Assembly (NCBI GenBank): GCA_019671005.1 | Contig: CM033745.1 | Location: forward strand, 31,213,526 to 31,277,525 | DNA: 64,000 bases | Direction of reading: 5' to 3' | DNA from: Hibiscus mutabilis | Lineage: Eukaryota > Streptophyta > Magnoliopsida > Malvales > Malvaceae | Part shown: piece after piece, positions 1 to 13,600 of the stretch | Position numbering within the stretch: position 1 is the stretch's first letter | Layout of the letters: every line of letters starts with the position of its first letter | Translations under genes and position numbers: made by a program | Notes under the pieces: model-generated | Seen by the model: only the letters and a program-made list of their open reading frames with translations | What the model was told of the DNA's origin: nothing | Database searches by the model: none

Positions 1-2366
1 ATTCAATTTTGTTTTGACATGTAAATCAAATCGATTAAGGGGAAAAGCATCCATTAGAGGTGAGCAACATTTTTCTCCTCTAATGTGGGTTCTTTATTGA
101 AATTCTCAAGTCTTTGACTCTTTTAATAAGTTTGCTATGGAGGTTTTATGATTTAATTGAAAGAAATGGTTAAATCAAGCTTTAAATGATGGATTTATGT
201 AATTTTCATAACGGATCAGTTTTGTTGGGTTTATGATTGGTTTTAATCATGTTTTTGATGTTAAATAAGGTTAATATAATGATTTTATCATAAGAAACCC
301 GAAACCAGGTGAGTTGTTTGATTTCAAGGTTGAAATCTTTGAGTTTATGGCTTGTTTATGTGGTTAATTGATTGTTGGACGTTCTATGGTGTTGAGAAGA
401 TGTTTTTAGATGTAAATTGATGTTGCTTTGATGTTAATCTCGCTGGGTAATGGCTGGAGATTAGTTAGAAGGGTTTCGCCGGTGTTTTTGGTAGTTTTTG
501 GGTGGCGAAAGCTTAGCCAATGTTAGGAGAAGGTGTAGTTTCTGTTGCTGGGGATTTTGATGCAAGGTTATGCATTAATCCTTTGTTTTTCTTTGGTTAG
601 AAGCAGGGGATGTTGATTCGATAGCTTCAGAAGGTGTTTCGGTTGATCCGGGAGCTTGATTTTCCTTCGGCAAGGCAAGCGAGGCGTAGTCAGTGAGTGG
701 AAATGATTTAAGAGCTTTTCAAAGGTTTGAAAGCAAGGTTTGGGGGTTTAGATTGAGCTTCAAACGCTAATCTAAGCTCAAAATAAGTATGAGATGTTTC
801 GCTCTCGATACTCGGCTTTTCCCATTGATTTGATAGATGATGCTCATTTTTTGAAAATAAATTTGTTTCCTACTATTTATGCATGTTTTTTGAATTGAAA
901 GATGATTCATGTGATCCCATGAGATTGATTTGTGTTTTTAAAGAGATTGAACTTGTTGAGAAAATGCTATACCTTGTTTACACTTTTGAAATGGGATGAG
1001 AAATGGTTTATGTTATGCATTGAGAAACAATAGGTAAACATGGTTTTAAGTGTATATTGGCAAGTGATGAGATTATTGTTAACAGATACAATTGGTCGAC
1101 CAATAGGATGAGAAGTGCACTATAATATAGAAAATTCGTATGTGAGATTATATTTTTGAGAAATGCTTTATGAGAAACAAGCTTGAGAAGCTTTGGCTTG
1201 AGTTTTGCATTAAGGTTAATGCATGAGAATTATGATACATGTGGTTTAAATGTTATTGATTTTGCTTGAAAGTGGTTTAAAGCATGAGATAGAATGAGCA
1301 TGATGAGAAAGAGATTTCTACTTGAGAAATGGTTTTAAAATGCATTGTAGTTGGTTTTAACTTGAGCATCCCTCACTGTGCGTTTATGCTTACACTCTCT
1401 TTTTCCATCGATGCAGAGAAATAACACTTTGGTGGCAGCAAGGAAGAAATTGGAGATCCAAGAGTGAAAACATAGCTCATGTATGGTTTTTGGTTTACCT
1501 AACAGGAATAATAGGCAATGGGAGGATGCCTTAATGTTTTACGAGATTGTGTTTCGAAAATCCCTGATTGATAATCATAATGTGTTGATTTTGAAAGCAT
1601 GCTTTGGTGTTTAATTCCTATGGTTTTATGCTCTAAGTTGATGTTTATGCCATAGTAACATGTTGGAGTGTTTTCGCATGAGTTTAAGCTTAAAAAATCA
1701 GCCATTAGCGACATTACAGGCCAAGGCGTATCGATACGCAGGCTATCGTATCGGTACAGTAAAGCCAAACCAGGCATACCGTATCGGTACAGGGTAGACT
1801 GTATCGATACGGTCAGAGGGCAAACTAGAGAACTGTATCGGTACACGAGACAGTATCGATACCCTTTTCTGCTACTGGAAATCTTAGATTTTGATGAGAT
1901 ATTGGCGTATTAGTATGGGCAAAAGTGTATCGATGCACTTGACCATTAAGTTAGTTAATTGAAGCTTTCTGAAGTTCTGTTTTCTTATGTTTAGGTCTCT
2001 AGATATTCGAATGTTCAATTAAATGAGTTTGGGTGATCGAAATGAGCTAAAATTTGATATGAAAGCATGGAACCTGACTAATTTACTATCGGTAACTTTA
2101 ATTTTGAATTGGTCCCTAAATTTTATAAATTTTACAAAATGGTCCCTAAATGCTAAACAGGACGATTAGATGTCAAATCAATGTCCGATCGAGTTGTAAT
2201 TCCATCATTGTCAGCGTGTACACTTAGGTTAATAATGTTGCATCTAGAAAGATAAAAAGGAAATAAAGGTTGTTTATTGAAGTGGAACTTTCGGGTTTTA
2301 CTTCAATATTCCCCGTGTGACTCGCTCGACTCGGTCTTGCGACTAGACCGGGTCAAGGGGGTTACA
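1..2366 (+). mobile_element. LTR remnant of a gypsy element (family D), cut by the window edge
   Basis: Non-coding sequence with the layout of a long gypsy LTR in plus orientation; its start lies before the window. It ends at 2366 in GGGGGTTACA, after a block with CTCGACTCGG and AGACCGGG that resembles the CCGGTTCTC/CAGGCCG block closing the other LTRs here. A cluster of CGTATCGATACG palindromes lies at 1727-1862, where other LTRs here carry theirs. The short ORFs are translations of this repeat. No primer-binding site follows 2366, so it is a solo LTR or a 3' LTR. The family is inferred from layout only, and orientation is less certain than for the other LTRs. Confidence 0.55.
1727..1862. 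repeat. Cluster of CGTATCGATACG-type palindromes in LTR D
   Basis: About six copies of a 10-12 base palindrome (CGTATCGATACG, or variants with CGGTAC) sit 20-35 bases apart. The first, at 1727-1738, is a perfect palindrome. The same motif clusters occur in the LTRs of families B, C and E. Confidence 0.8.
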
Positions 2367-3069
2367 AGCTTAAAAAGCTCAATGGTAAACATCTACTCTA
2401 GTATACTTCATGCTAATCATAAACGTAAGCATGCATGCTAGTACAAGCAATAAGGTAAGATTAATAAACATGTGTTGCTACCTCTAGTTACCTAAACACA
2501 TGCTCAAATCATGCAAGTCATCATACATGGCTCACAACTATTTCCGAGATCTCATTAGATCATCTAGGCAAAAGCACACAAAGTAGAACCACAAACCTAG
2601 AGTGAGACGGGGCCACATAGCATCGAGAACGTATGCTCTAAACTGTGAAATACCTGAGTGAGACTTGGGGCCACACATCATCAGGAACGTACATTCGATA
2701 TCTCTAACCATGGTGTTGGAACACTCTAATTAGGTATCCAGTTACCATCAATCAAACGACTCAACCAATCAAATGCCTACTCGACAAACAAGCAACATGA
2801 TCCCAAGGATCTCCCTATCGTTGCTAAATGTCATCATATCATTTAGTTTGCATTAATGAGTAGTTAATACATTATGGATAAGTATATACACCATTTATTG
2901 TCTCTGTTAATCGTTTTTATCTCATTTATTAAGGAATTAGTCAATTATTAATATACACGTCAATTTCCATCTTTAGTTTGTATTTATATATTGTTTAGTG
3001 TATCGGGTACCAATACTCGAATTTGAGTATCGATACAGTACCCTCAGGTACCGGTACTCACACACGTAA
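2367..3069 (-). mobile_element. Left part of an older minus-strand LTR (family E)
   Basis: Read on the minus strand, this continues the LTR piece at 58551-60153. Both pieces end in a GTATCGATAC-rich zone where the Tat element was inserted between CGTAA and CGTAC. It holds two diverged copies of a segment of about 55 bases with GAGTGAGAC and GGGCCACA (about 2600-2650 and 2655-2705). The far end of the LTR is not seen; the D LTR abuts it at 2366/2367. No coding sequence. Confidence 0.5.
3065..3069. repeat. Target-site duplication of the Tat element, left copy (CGTAA)
   Basis: CGTAA directly precedes the LTR boundary TGTCGTGAC at 3070. The partner CGTAC follows the other end at 58551-58555. Four of five bases match. 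Confidence 0.6.
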
Positions 3070-4736
3070 TGTCGTGACTCTTTTTTAACTGATGTGTGAA
3101 AATAGCTTGACGATTAGGTTTTAAAAATCGGGGTTTTGCTATTTTTAATTTAATCTTCTAAATTAGGGTTTTCATATTAAATATGATTTTCTTTAATTTT
3201 TAGAAACAATTTGGAGTCACCACCGGTCACTATGGTAGACCGGACACCATAAAATAACCAGATATTCATTTCTTTAAAATTAGGGTTCGGGAGTCAGTTA
3301 TGTGTGGCGAAGGATTAGCACCCCGACAAACGCTGTTATCGGTACCTTATTAATTTCACGTGGCATTTTGGCATTTCGAACAGTAATTTGAATTTAAATT
3401 TTCCATACTTATTAACATGGATTTAAATTCCAAATAGAAGTGTCCTTTTATAAGGAAATACATTTTGGGCGAATATGAGTTTTGAAACATCCAGTTACTT
3501 TACGATACATCAATTCATATTCAAAATGTATCCAACATAAAAGGTTTTCTATGCATGTCTGATTATTTTCTTGTTAATTTTAAGTTCTAACCTAATACGC
3601 CCTAATTGATTAAATTTATTTTAAAAAAAATATATGAATATTATCAAATTTAGAGGTTTATGTGATAACACCCAATTACTTGAGCACTATCCATATTAAG
3701 CCCTAAATCAACAATATTACTATTTATTTAATGACTCTAATTATTTAAACTTAGCCCTAATTTAACTCAAATTTAATTAACTAAGTGTTAATTGTCATGT
3801 TCTAAGTTTAAATGAATACCAAATATTCAATTAAAAATCCCTCCTAGATAACATCTCATTACAATGAGATACTATCCAACTTAGTACATTAAAATTTATC
3901 TTTTGATAACCATTTATTTTCTATAATTATATATTATAATTCAATTATTGAAATTAATTAAAGACCCTAGTATTTAAGGCTCTAATTATTTAAAGCTAAA
4001 TGAATTAATTGTCTAAATATCAAAATTATATGCCCATTTTAAAATATGCAAGAATACATATAATTTAAACAAAATAAATTAAGCAATTAGCAAATATGGG
4101 GGCTAAATTGAATTGAGTATTAAATTGTGGAGCCAAATTACAAATGTTTAGTGACCAAATTGAATGAAAAACAACAAAGTAACCCAAACTAAGTAAATCC
4201 ATAAGTAGGTCACAGATCCCCTCGTCCGATCCGAATGACCCGTGCGGGTCGAGTCAACCCGGTGCCAAAACGCCTCCGTTTGACTCAAGGTATTTAAACC
4301 CCTGACTGAGTCAAATCGGTCATTTTCACCAACCCCTTCTCTCTCTACTCGTTCCTCTCTCTCAATTCTCTCTCAAACCTAACACTCCTAAACCCAAATA
4401 TACTCCTTCAAACAGATCAAATTCCCACATTCAACACAAGTTCATCAGCCGTTGTTCATTTTTCTTCATTTAATCTGACACAAACACCAAAAACCTTACC
4501 ATTTTATGTTTTTCAAGATCAAACTTCACCTCTTTGCTAAACCTCAAACAACATTCTTCAACTTTCCTCTTTCAATCCAAAACCACTTTCCTAAATCAAC
4601 CCCGTCCTATTTGTCGACAGCAGTACGTAGTGCCGACCACCATCTGCCACCATCTCCGGTCATCCTCTTCACTACTCCGGTTACCTTTGCAACCTCTGAT
4701 CACCAAATGATTCGCACCCTGCTGTGAGGTGATTTT
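3070..4736 (-). mobile_element. Tat element, distal part of the 3' LTR
   Basis: Collinear with 55950-57620 of the 5' LTR in the same orientation: shared start TGTCG(T/C)GAC, the AAATCGGGGTTTTGC segment and the ACTTCACCTCTTT region near 4525. It stops abruptly at 4736, where a family B LTR begins with TGTCACATCC. The short ORF near 4506-4727 is an LTR translation, not a gene. Confidence 0.75.
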
Positions 4737-4930
4737 TGTCACATCCGTAAAATAGGCCTAGTCGTAATTTGGTTCTAGTGACCGAAAATTTTGTATCGGA
4801 TATGCTTGAAAATGTAATCTATCAATCCCTGTACCCAATTTTGTAATCAATGAATGTTGTGGGGTATTAAATTGATCCAAGGATCTGTTTGTATGAAATT
4901 CAAGTTGAAAAATGTTGATTTTGAGCTAGG

Positions 4931-5100
4931 CGTATCGATACGGTTAGACTGGTATTGATACAGTTTGAACTAGGCATTTAGATACAGCAATACCTATATC
5001 GGTATGTTCTAACAACTATAACTAATGTTCTTGTTTTAGCCTAGGCGTATCGATACGGCTGTATAGTGTATCGATACGGTTGTATAGTTTATCGATACGG
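4931..5100. repeat. CGTATCGATACG palindrome cluster in the B 5' LTR
   Basis: Perfect or near-perfect CGTATCGATACG copies at 4931-4942, about 5046, 5069 and 5090, with degenerate copies between. The corresponding cluster in the 3' LTR lies at about 24066-24216. Confidence 0.75.
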
Positions 5101-5865
5101 CCTCTGCCCAAAATTGTTTTAAGGCCCAAATTGAAGGAAATGGTGAATAAGGTGCTTAGTTACCTCCTTGCTTTCCTCCTTCACGTGGGATGACTCTGAA
5201 AAGGGAACAAATGACGATTGATTGCCTAGAATTGGGAAAAAGGGGATGAAGTGATAGAAATAATTAAATAAGCTTTCCCTTGCTTAGAGGAAAGTACCAT
5301 ATTGGTCCTTGGATAGGTGAAAAGTGATTAAATGATAAGTTCCCTAATAAAAGACTAAAGGGAAGCCTTCATCTTTGTTTCTATCATCTCCCGAAAGCTA
5401 AACTCACATTTTCCATCCAACAAACAAGCACCACCATTATTGTCTTCAACCTCAAGCTAAGTAAGCACTTCGATTCAATCCTCAACCTTTGATCGATTTC
5501 AATACGTTGTTTGAAAGCCTATAAATCAATGAGTAAAACCCCCTTATCAATTCAACGATTCATTTGATCTTTGAGAAGTAATTTCAAGGATTAAACTTTG
5601 AACGTCTAAGTCAAGCTCATGTGTTAGTAGGTTAATTTCCTTGTTTCGATGTTGTCTACAAGCTTTGATAAGCTTGAAAGATGTTTGTGAGATATTAGGC
5701 TTGATTCTAATACATTCATTAAATTTAAGCTAGCTCAAGAGCTGGAGAAAATCACTTCGTCATCCCTAACCAAAGCTAGGAGCAAAGGAATGGTAATTCG
5801 AAAAACTTGAAAGCTTTGGAGTCAAGGTGAGTGTAGATGTGTTAAGGGTGGGCTAGGTGCCATCC

Positions 5866-5870
5866 CGTTG
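5866..5870. repeat. Target-site duplication of element A, left copy (CGTTG)
   Basis: CGTTG precedes the LTR start TGTAATACCCC at 5871 and is repeated at 17398-17402 after the LTR end TGTTACA. Confidence 0.9.
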
Positions 5871-8800
5871 TGTAATACCCCAAACTTGAGCCTAGTAGCA
5901 TGTTACTAAAAGTGGTAACTTAATTTAAATTAGGGAATTGTGATATCCCTAAACTGGGACTAAAAATTGTTACCACTATTTAAATTTATTAGCTAGATAA
6001 ATTATGTCCTAATCAAATGGAAGAAGGGAGTTAATTGTGAGAAGTAAAAAGAAGAACTCTCAATTAAAGTGACTAAAATGAATGATTTACTAAACATGGA
6101 GTTTGCATGTTAAATAAATAGAAGTTTGGGGTTTTAAAACATGTTCAATAGATAATAAAAAAAGATGAGAAGATGGATAGTCATTTACTTCCTTCCTTCA
6201 TCTTCTTCATCAGCCGAATAGAGGATAGAGAGGGAGAGAGCCAAACATTTCATGGAAAATTTTGAAAGATTGGAGCTTTAGTAGTTCGTTTTTTGAGGTG
6301 CTTTTCGATCTCTTAAGAGATTAAGGGTGAGCAATCTTGTTTCCTCTTATTTTAGAGTTTAAGTTTATGGAGAATGTATGGAATTCTTATGCACTTCGAA
6401 TGTTAGTAAGAGATAGGTTCTTGATAGAGAATTTTCTTAGATTATGAATGAATTAAAGGGCTATTAAACTTCTTGTTTGAAGAAAGGATTATTTAAGGAC
6501 TGTTAATACATGTTTCTGTGTGTATAAAGAGTTAGGAACTATTTTGTTAAATGCAAAAGCATGAACTTACAACATGTCTCGTTTTGTATACATAAGCATG
6601 TTCTTGAAGTTGTCTTGATTGAAAATAATGAAGTTAAGGACTGCTCTGCATCTAGGAGAAACATTAGAGACTGATTTTAAGTTCATCGACTGTTTTGAGC
6701 AAGATTGTTTGCATGTTAATGAACCAATTCGAAAATGTTGCTTAATTGCCATGTTTTCATATGTTTGACACATAACTGGACTGACTTAGACATGTATGAG
6801 TGAGTATATATGTTGAACAATAGTGTTAGAATTCTTGTCTAAGTGACTAATGAAGCTAGAATTTAGCTTAAGGAAATCTGTCCAGAAAATTCTGTTTTGG
6901 CAGTAAGTTTAAAAATTTGTAGAAAATCACATAGATCAAATTAGGGAATAAATATTATATGTACATAATTATGAGTATGTCTAGTTTCGTATGCAATAAA
7001 AGAAATTGAATTCCGAGTTATAAAATAATTTGTAGAGATTAATCTCTAAGCACAGTGCAAACTATCTAGTGGCATAATTTGGTGCATCTTAGGACTAAAA
7101 ACTGTATTAATTCACAATGAATAAAAATGCAAGGCCTATATGGTTATAAAGAAAATTAAGTTAGCTTTCTAAAAGTGTAAACGGTTCAAAATTCCAACGT
7201 ACAGAATGAAAGATATTAACATTTAAGCAAGTAATGCACATGCTGCCTTGCAGTAGCAGTCTTGATGTTTTGGAATGAATACTTGAATGTATGGAGTCAT
7301 GTAATGATTTAAATAATTGCTGATTTGATTCTATGACCTTGTGTGCATGGTTAGAACAAGTAGTGGACCCTGTTGAAGAAGAAAGAGCTATTCAAACTAG
7401 TGGAAAACAAAAGGGGATTTGGATTCAAGACCAAAAATAGCTTGGAGTATTATGAGTGTAGTTAATATAGGGTTGGGACTTAGGTCCAAACCAAAAATGC
7501 ATGTCTACTTTCTTGTTATTTCTATGCCATGTTAATGAACTTGATTTAAACTTGGCTACAATTAAAATGGAAGAATAGCTTAAACTAAAACTTGAAATTT
7601 AATAGTAACATGAATATTGTCAAATTATTTAGAAAGAAAAGTGAAAACAAATGCTTGATTCTTGATGCCTTGGCTGTGATCAATTCGAATAGTGCTTGAA
7701 TGTATCTCTATGATTTAGATACTTGTTAACATGATATAAATCGTGAATTAAAGACCTTGCTTGATGCCTAGAGATGGCATATGTAAATTGCTTGCTTGAA
7801 TGACCAGTTAAATTGCAAAATGTACAGTTAAGGCTCAATTGGCCTAAGGGCTAAGCTTGAATCTTTATATACCTTGCTTGAATTGATTCTTAAATGAGAT
7901 GATATCTTGACTTGAACATGAATTACTTGAAAATGTGATAAATAATTGAAACAAAGCCTTGGTTTCTAGTGGTCATAGGTAGAATGGCATGCCATAGAGA
8001 ATAGAGCTCTTTTGTGTTGGGTGGACTACGGTCCAGGGCCAAGGCCCGTAAATAGCGACAGTAGGAGGGATGTGTGATTGGTATTTGGTGACAGTAGAAG
8101 GGCAATGACAGTATCTTGTTATTTGGCGACAATTTGGTTGGTGACTCGATTACCTAGACAACTAAATACCAAGGGGGCATAAACTAAAAAAGTAAATGAG
8201 AAATAATTGAAGCATAACGAATACTTGATACTTGAATTACTTGATGCTCAAAATTGCTTGCTATATGATTTGTTACTTAAATGGCTTATGATCTCACTTG
8301 AATCGATGTGTACTTGAATGTCTTGCTTGAAATGATATGTTACGTGACATGAAATTAAAGTATGTGTAAAGCTTGAGTTCTACTGCTACAAACCTTGACT
8401 AGGTTCAAACTTGACTATTTGATAATTGCCTCAATAATTGGATATAACTAGATTACTACCTCACTAAGTACATTTTGTACTTATCACTCTCGTTTCCACT
8501 CTTCCCAAACTACAGGTTAAGAGATTCAAGAATCTTCTCAAATTTCGAAGCCTGTTCCTTGACCCTGAAGCAAACACAAGCAAAGCTAGAGTATGGATCC
8601 ACACTTATACATTTGTAATGCTCTTAGTTGGTGGCACCTAGTCTTGTATATAGTTAAGCTAGGACATGCATTTTGCTACTTGAAAGTTTGTATATATCTC
8701 TGATTATGGCTTCTAATGTTATGAATACTTAATGAATGATGGAATATATCATGTTATACTGGATCTTGTGATAGCCGAATGATTAAAGAATTGAACATTA

Positions 8801-9198
8801 CTTACTTTCTTGTGGTATGGTTTGAATGTATGCACAAATGAACATGTTAAGTTGAACCTACATGAATTTCTTACATGTCTTGAATGTAACATCCTAAAAG
8901 ACATATCTAATAACTCGAATTGATCATATCATCGTATACAAGTTAATTGCTGCTGTAAGATGTTTAAGCAACGCATATATGATTTTATTTGAAGTGGATA
9001 TGATTAGGTTAAGTATGCAATTCGAATGCCATACATGATAAACATGTCCTTGCTTGAATGATCATATGTGATTTATTAAGTGCCTTGTTAGTTCTCAACT
9101 CATCTACTAGGGATGAGTTCTCGAAAGTTTTAAACAATTCGTGTTTCCAATAATGCTCCTGAGCCGGTTTACTCCTAAACTGGGGTAGGGGTGTTGCA
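5871..9198 (+). mobile_element. 5' LTR of element A
   Basis: Starts TGTAATACCCC and ends GGGGTGTTGCA; the 3' LTR has TGTTACA there, so the end is mutated by one base. It aligns along its whole length with 14066-17397. It contains no gene; the short minus-strand ORF near 6567-6773 recurs in the other LTR and is a shadow. Confidence 0.92.
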
Positions 9199-9204
9199 TT
9201 TTAT

Positions 9205-9218
9205 TGGCATCAGAGCTT
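9205..9218 (+). other. Primer-binding site of element A (initiator tRNA-Met type)
   Basis: TGGCATCAGAGC begins six bases after the LTR end. It differs by one base from the TGGTATCAGAGC complementary to plant initiator tRNA-Met. Confidence 0.8.
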
Positions 9219-9352
9219 TTTAGTCGATTCTCGGAATAAAATCCCGCCTTATTGTATCATTTAGGAATACTTGTACCACCTAGGAGACATGTACTGTATA
9301 GGCTTGTGTTCTTGCTCAACTGAACTCCCTCTTGTTTTATCTAAACATAGAA

Positions 9353-10463
9353 ATGTCTGAAACAAGGCTTGCTCGGGCCGATGAAAGTCCCGAGGGCTCC
9401 TCGAATGAGGGAGATAGTGTGAGGATGGAGCAAAATCCTCCACAACAAGCTGAACCTCAAGAACAAGCTGCTCCTCAACAAGAAACCCCTGCTATAAATC
9501 TTGTTCAACGAGAATGTCTCCTTAGCATGAAGGAGATGTTCGATCAGCTAGTAACAACTCTAAAACGGGATCATCCTGTTCCATCTCCTTCCACTGTGCC
9601 AAACAGAGCTCCAATCGATAAGCTGGCCCAACACCGGGCTTATACATTCACCGGTACTGATGAAGCAACCCTGAAGTAGCTGAGTATTGGCTAGAGGCTA
9701 CTACTCAAATCTTGACCAAGCAATTACCTTGTTCTGATGAACATAAACTCGAATGTGCCATAGCCCTATTGGTAGACGAAGCTTTGAGCTGGTGGGAAAC
9801 TACAACCCTGACTGCTCCTTCTGATGTTGTTACTTGGAAATTCTTTCTCGAAGAATTCAAGAAGAAGTATATCAGTGAACAGTACTTAGCCGAGCGTCAG
9901 AAGAGTTTCTTGCACTTGAAGCAAGGTGGTCGACATATTGAATAGTATATGAGAGACTTTTGCAAATGCTGCAAGTACAGATCAGAGTATACAAGACAGA
10001 TGCAGACAAGTGCAGAATGTTTATTGACAGACTCAATGATGAATTAAGTCCCATATTTATTCCCCTGGGTGTCACTGACTTCCAAAGCTTAGTGAACCGA
10101 GTTATTGCAACCGAGTCAAAGATGAAGGCCTCAGAGAAACGTAAAAGTGGCAATACTTGGAAAGATAAAAGATCCAGGAATGATGACAAGCCTTATTGGC
10201 AGTCTAAGGAGCCTAAACATCATCGAGAAAACTCTTCCACCTTTACTCATATTCAAAAGATTAATTTCATACCGAGACCTCAATCGGTATCATATCCTTC
10301 AGCTTTGATCATTTCTGTTAATAGTATAGGGAATTATGGTAAAGCTGCTCAACTCCTTATTTGCAAGTTCTGCCAAAAGCACCACTCGGGCCAGTGTAGA
10401 ACTCAATCGAATCTATGCTATTTGTGTGGAGCTTTAGATCACTACATTAGGGATTGCCTTTAG
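9353..10463 (+). pseudogene. Element A gag, broken
   Basis: Gag forms the virus-like particle and binds RNA. The likely start is ATG at 9353 (MSETRLAR), after the PBS and leader. The capsid part is recognisable from EYWLEATTQIL, the ALSWWET segment and the FKKKYISE motif. A CCHC zinc knuckle (CYLCGALDHYIRDC) lies at about 10419-10460. Breaks seen: a frameshift near 9667 that makes an early stop, a TAG at 9943-9945 where relatives have glutamine, another frameshift near 9970, and a stop right after the knuckle. The layout matches gag of elements B and C. It cannot make a full Gag. Confidence 0.85.
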
Positions 10464-10629
10464 AATCCTAACAAGCTTCCGAGCCGAACCTCTGTAAATG
10501 CTAGCTCTGCACCATCATTCCGATGTAGAGGACCTAGATAAGCTCAGTCTGGGAATCCAAGAAAGAACAAGGGTCAAAACTCGAACACTACTTATTAGGA
10601 ATCTTGGGCTCCTGCTCGAATCTACCACA

Positions 10630-13600
10630 TTCAGGGAAAAGAAGATTAAAAATCACCCGATGTCATAGCATGTACCATTGAGTTAAATACAAGTCCTGTT
10701 TATGCTTTAATAGACTCGGGATCTACACACTTCTTTGCTTGTTCATCCTTGATTGTGAAATTAAATTTGAAGCCTGAAACTGTAAACCAAGGTCTAGTAG
10801 TTTTGAACCCTATAGGGGGAATTACAACTATAAACTTCATTTGTAAATATTGTCCCTTGTACATTCAAAACATACCCTTTCTTATTGATCTTTACGTACT
10901 ACCATCCTATGAATGTGATATAGTATTGGGACTAGAATGGTTAGGGAAACACCAAGTCTGGGTAGATTGCCAAAATAGGAGATTTTATCTCTGAGGTTTA
11001 GGAAATGAATCCATCCCTCTTACTGATAAGAAACCTACCTCAATCTTTGCTGCCATGGTTATACAAGATGAAACTAATTTTGGTCTACCAAATATGCCAA
11101 TTGTATTTGAATTTCTTGATGTTTTTCCCAAGGAACTCCATGGTATCCCTCCAACCAGAGAAGTAGAGTTCAGGATTGATGATTCAGCCTGGAACAAATT
11201 TGGTATCCATCACACCCTATCGAATTGAGTTGAAGGAACTCAAGAAGCAACTTCAAGAGTTACAAGACAAGGGTTTCATTAGACCCAGTTTGTCTCCCTG
11301 GGTGCTCCAGTTTTGTTTGTAAAGAAGAAAGACAAGACTATGAGACTCTGTATTGACTACAGACAATTGAACAAACTCACCATCAAGAACAGATATCCTC
11401 TACCAAGGATTGAAGATCTTTTCGATCAACTCAAGAATGCTGCAGTGTTTTCAAAGATCGATTTTCAATCGGGATACTATCAATTGAGAGTAAAAGAAGA
11501 AGATGTACCCAAGACAGCCTTTCGGACTCGTTATGGACATTATGAATTCCTCGTAATGCCATTCAGGTTAACGAATGCTCCGGCTGCATTCATGGATCTC
11601 ATGAATCGTGTATTCAAGCCTTATCTCAATAAATTCTTGGTCATCTTTATTGATGACATACTGGTGTATTCTCGGAACAAGGAAGAACTCTCTGAGCACC
11701 TCTGAATTGTGTTGCAAACCCTCCGGGAACGTCAACTATTTGCAAAGTTTACCAAATGCGAATTTTGTCTATCGGGAGTGTCATTTCTTGGACATGTTAT
11801 CTCGGTAGAACGGATCAAAGTAGATCCAAGGAAGATCCAATCTATCCTGGATTGGAGACCTTTAAGAAATGTGGGTGAGGTCAAAAGCTTTCTCGGTTTA
11901 GTTGGGTACTATCGACGATTTGTCAAAGGCTTTTACTCTATAGCCACACCCTTAACTAAGCTACTCCGCAAAGATGAACCATTTGTTTGGTCAGAGAACC
12001 AACAAAGAAGATTTGACCAGCTTAAACAAGCCCTTACTCATGCTCTAGTTCTTATCAAACTAGAATCGGGAAAAGAGTTCACTGACTTTAGTGATGCATC
12101 TCATTTGGGGCTAGGTTGTGTCCTAATGCAAGACAAGAATGTGGTAGCTCAAACCTCATGTCAGTTAAAGCCACATGAAGCAAACTACCATACACACGAT
12201 CTAGAATTGGCAGCCATCGTGTTTGCGCTCAAAATCTGGAGGCATTACTTGTATGAAGGGAAGTGCAACTTGTATACGGATCATAAAAGTCTTAAGTACC
12301 TCCTAACTCAGGAGGACTTGAATCTAAAGCAAAGAAGATGGCTAGAATTGCTTAAAGATTATGATTTGGTCATAGACTACCATCCGGGGAAAGCAAATGT
12401 GGTTGTTGATGCCCTTAGTCGCAGACCATACTCGGGTAAACCCTCGATTGTAAATATTAGACGTTATCTTGAAACAATCCATTCCTAACTCATATAAGTA
12501 ACCTTGTGAATTCTTTCATAGCTTCCTTGGCAGTCAACGCTCATTTCCATTTATACAAAGGACAAAAATTCCTATCTGAACTCCAAGTTCAATCTAGTCT
12601 AATCTCGAGAATCAAGGTTCTACAGCAAACTGATCAAGATCTTCAGAAGATCATGTTAAAGCTAGATTTAGAACCTAATCCAGAATTCTCTGTTAAGCCA
12701 AATGGACTTCTCTATTTTAATAATAGAGTATGTGTTCCCGATAATGAAGAACTCAAGAAAGAGATGTTACAAGAAGCTCATCAAAGTTCTTTCTCGATAC
12801 ATCCAAGATCAGTCAAAATGTATAAAGACCTAAAACCACTGTATTGGTGGCCATGCATGAAGTCAGCTGTTACAGACTTTGTATCAAAGTGTTTGATTTG
12901 TCGAAGGGTTAAAGCCGAGCATAGAGCCCCTACGGGACTACTTTAACCTATCGAATTTCCTCAATGGAAATGGGACCGTATAACTATGAATTTTGTTACT
13001 GGTCTTCCTTCAACCCAAAGAAAGAACGTTGTTGTGTGGGTGATCGTTGATAGATTCTAAAAATCTGCACACTTCACCCCTATTCGAATAAACATGAGCT
13101 TGGATGTCTTGGCCGAACTATACATTCATGAAGTGATTCAGTTACACGGTGTACCTACAACTATAATCTCTGATCGAGACCTCAAATTTGCTTCTCAGTT
13201 TTGGAAATCCTTGCAAAAGGCTTTAGGGTCTAAAGTGCATCTTAGCACAGCCTTCCATCCTCAAATTGATAGACAATCAGAAAGGATAATTCAAGTACTC
13301 GAAGATATGTTGCGTGCTTGTGTAATAGACTTTGGAAAGAACTGAGAAAAGTTTGTACCCCTAGTAGAGTTTGCTTACAATAATAGCTACCAGGCATCTA
13401 TTCAGATGGCACCATTTGAAGCCTTATACGGGAGGAAATGTAGAACTCCCTTATGTTGGTCTGAATTGGGAGAGAACAAAGTTTTAGGACCTCAATTTCT
13501 TAGAGAAACTAAAGAACAAGTGCAGGTCATTCATAGCCGATTGAAGGCAGCTTTTGATAGGCAGAAAACCTATGCAGACTTAAAAAGGAGAGATGTTCAG

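Noticed and set aside
1727..1862. Regularly spaced palindromes that could suggest a CRISPR-like array
   Set aside because: Plant nuclear context, variable repeat sequence and spacing, and the same clusters in several LTR families; it is an LTR feature.
1499..1913. Overlapping frames on both strands with repeated YRY / SIQS wording
   Set aside because: They are translations of the CGTATCGATACG palindromes in LTR D, not genes.
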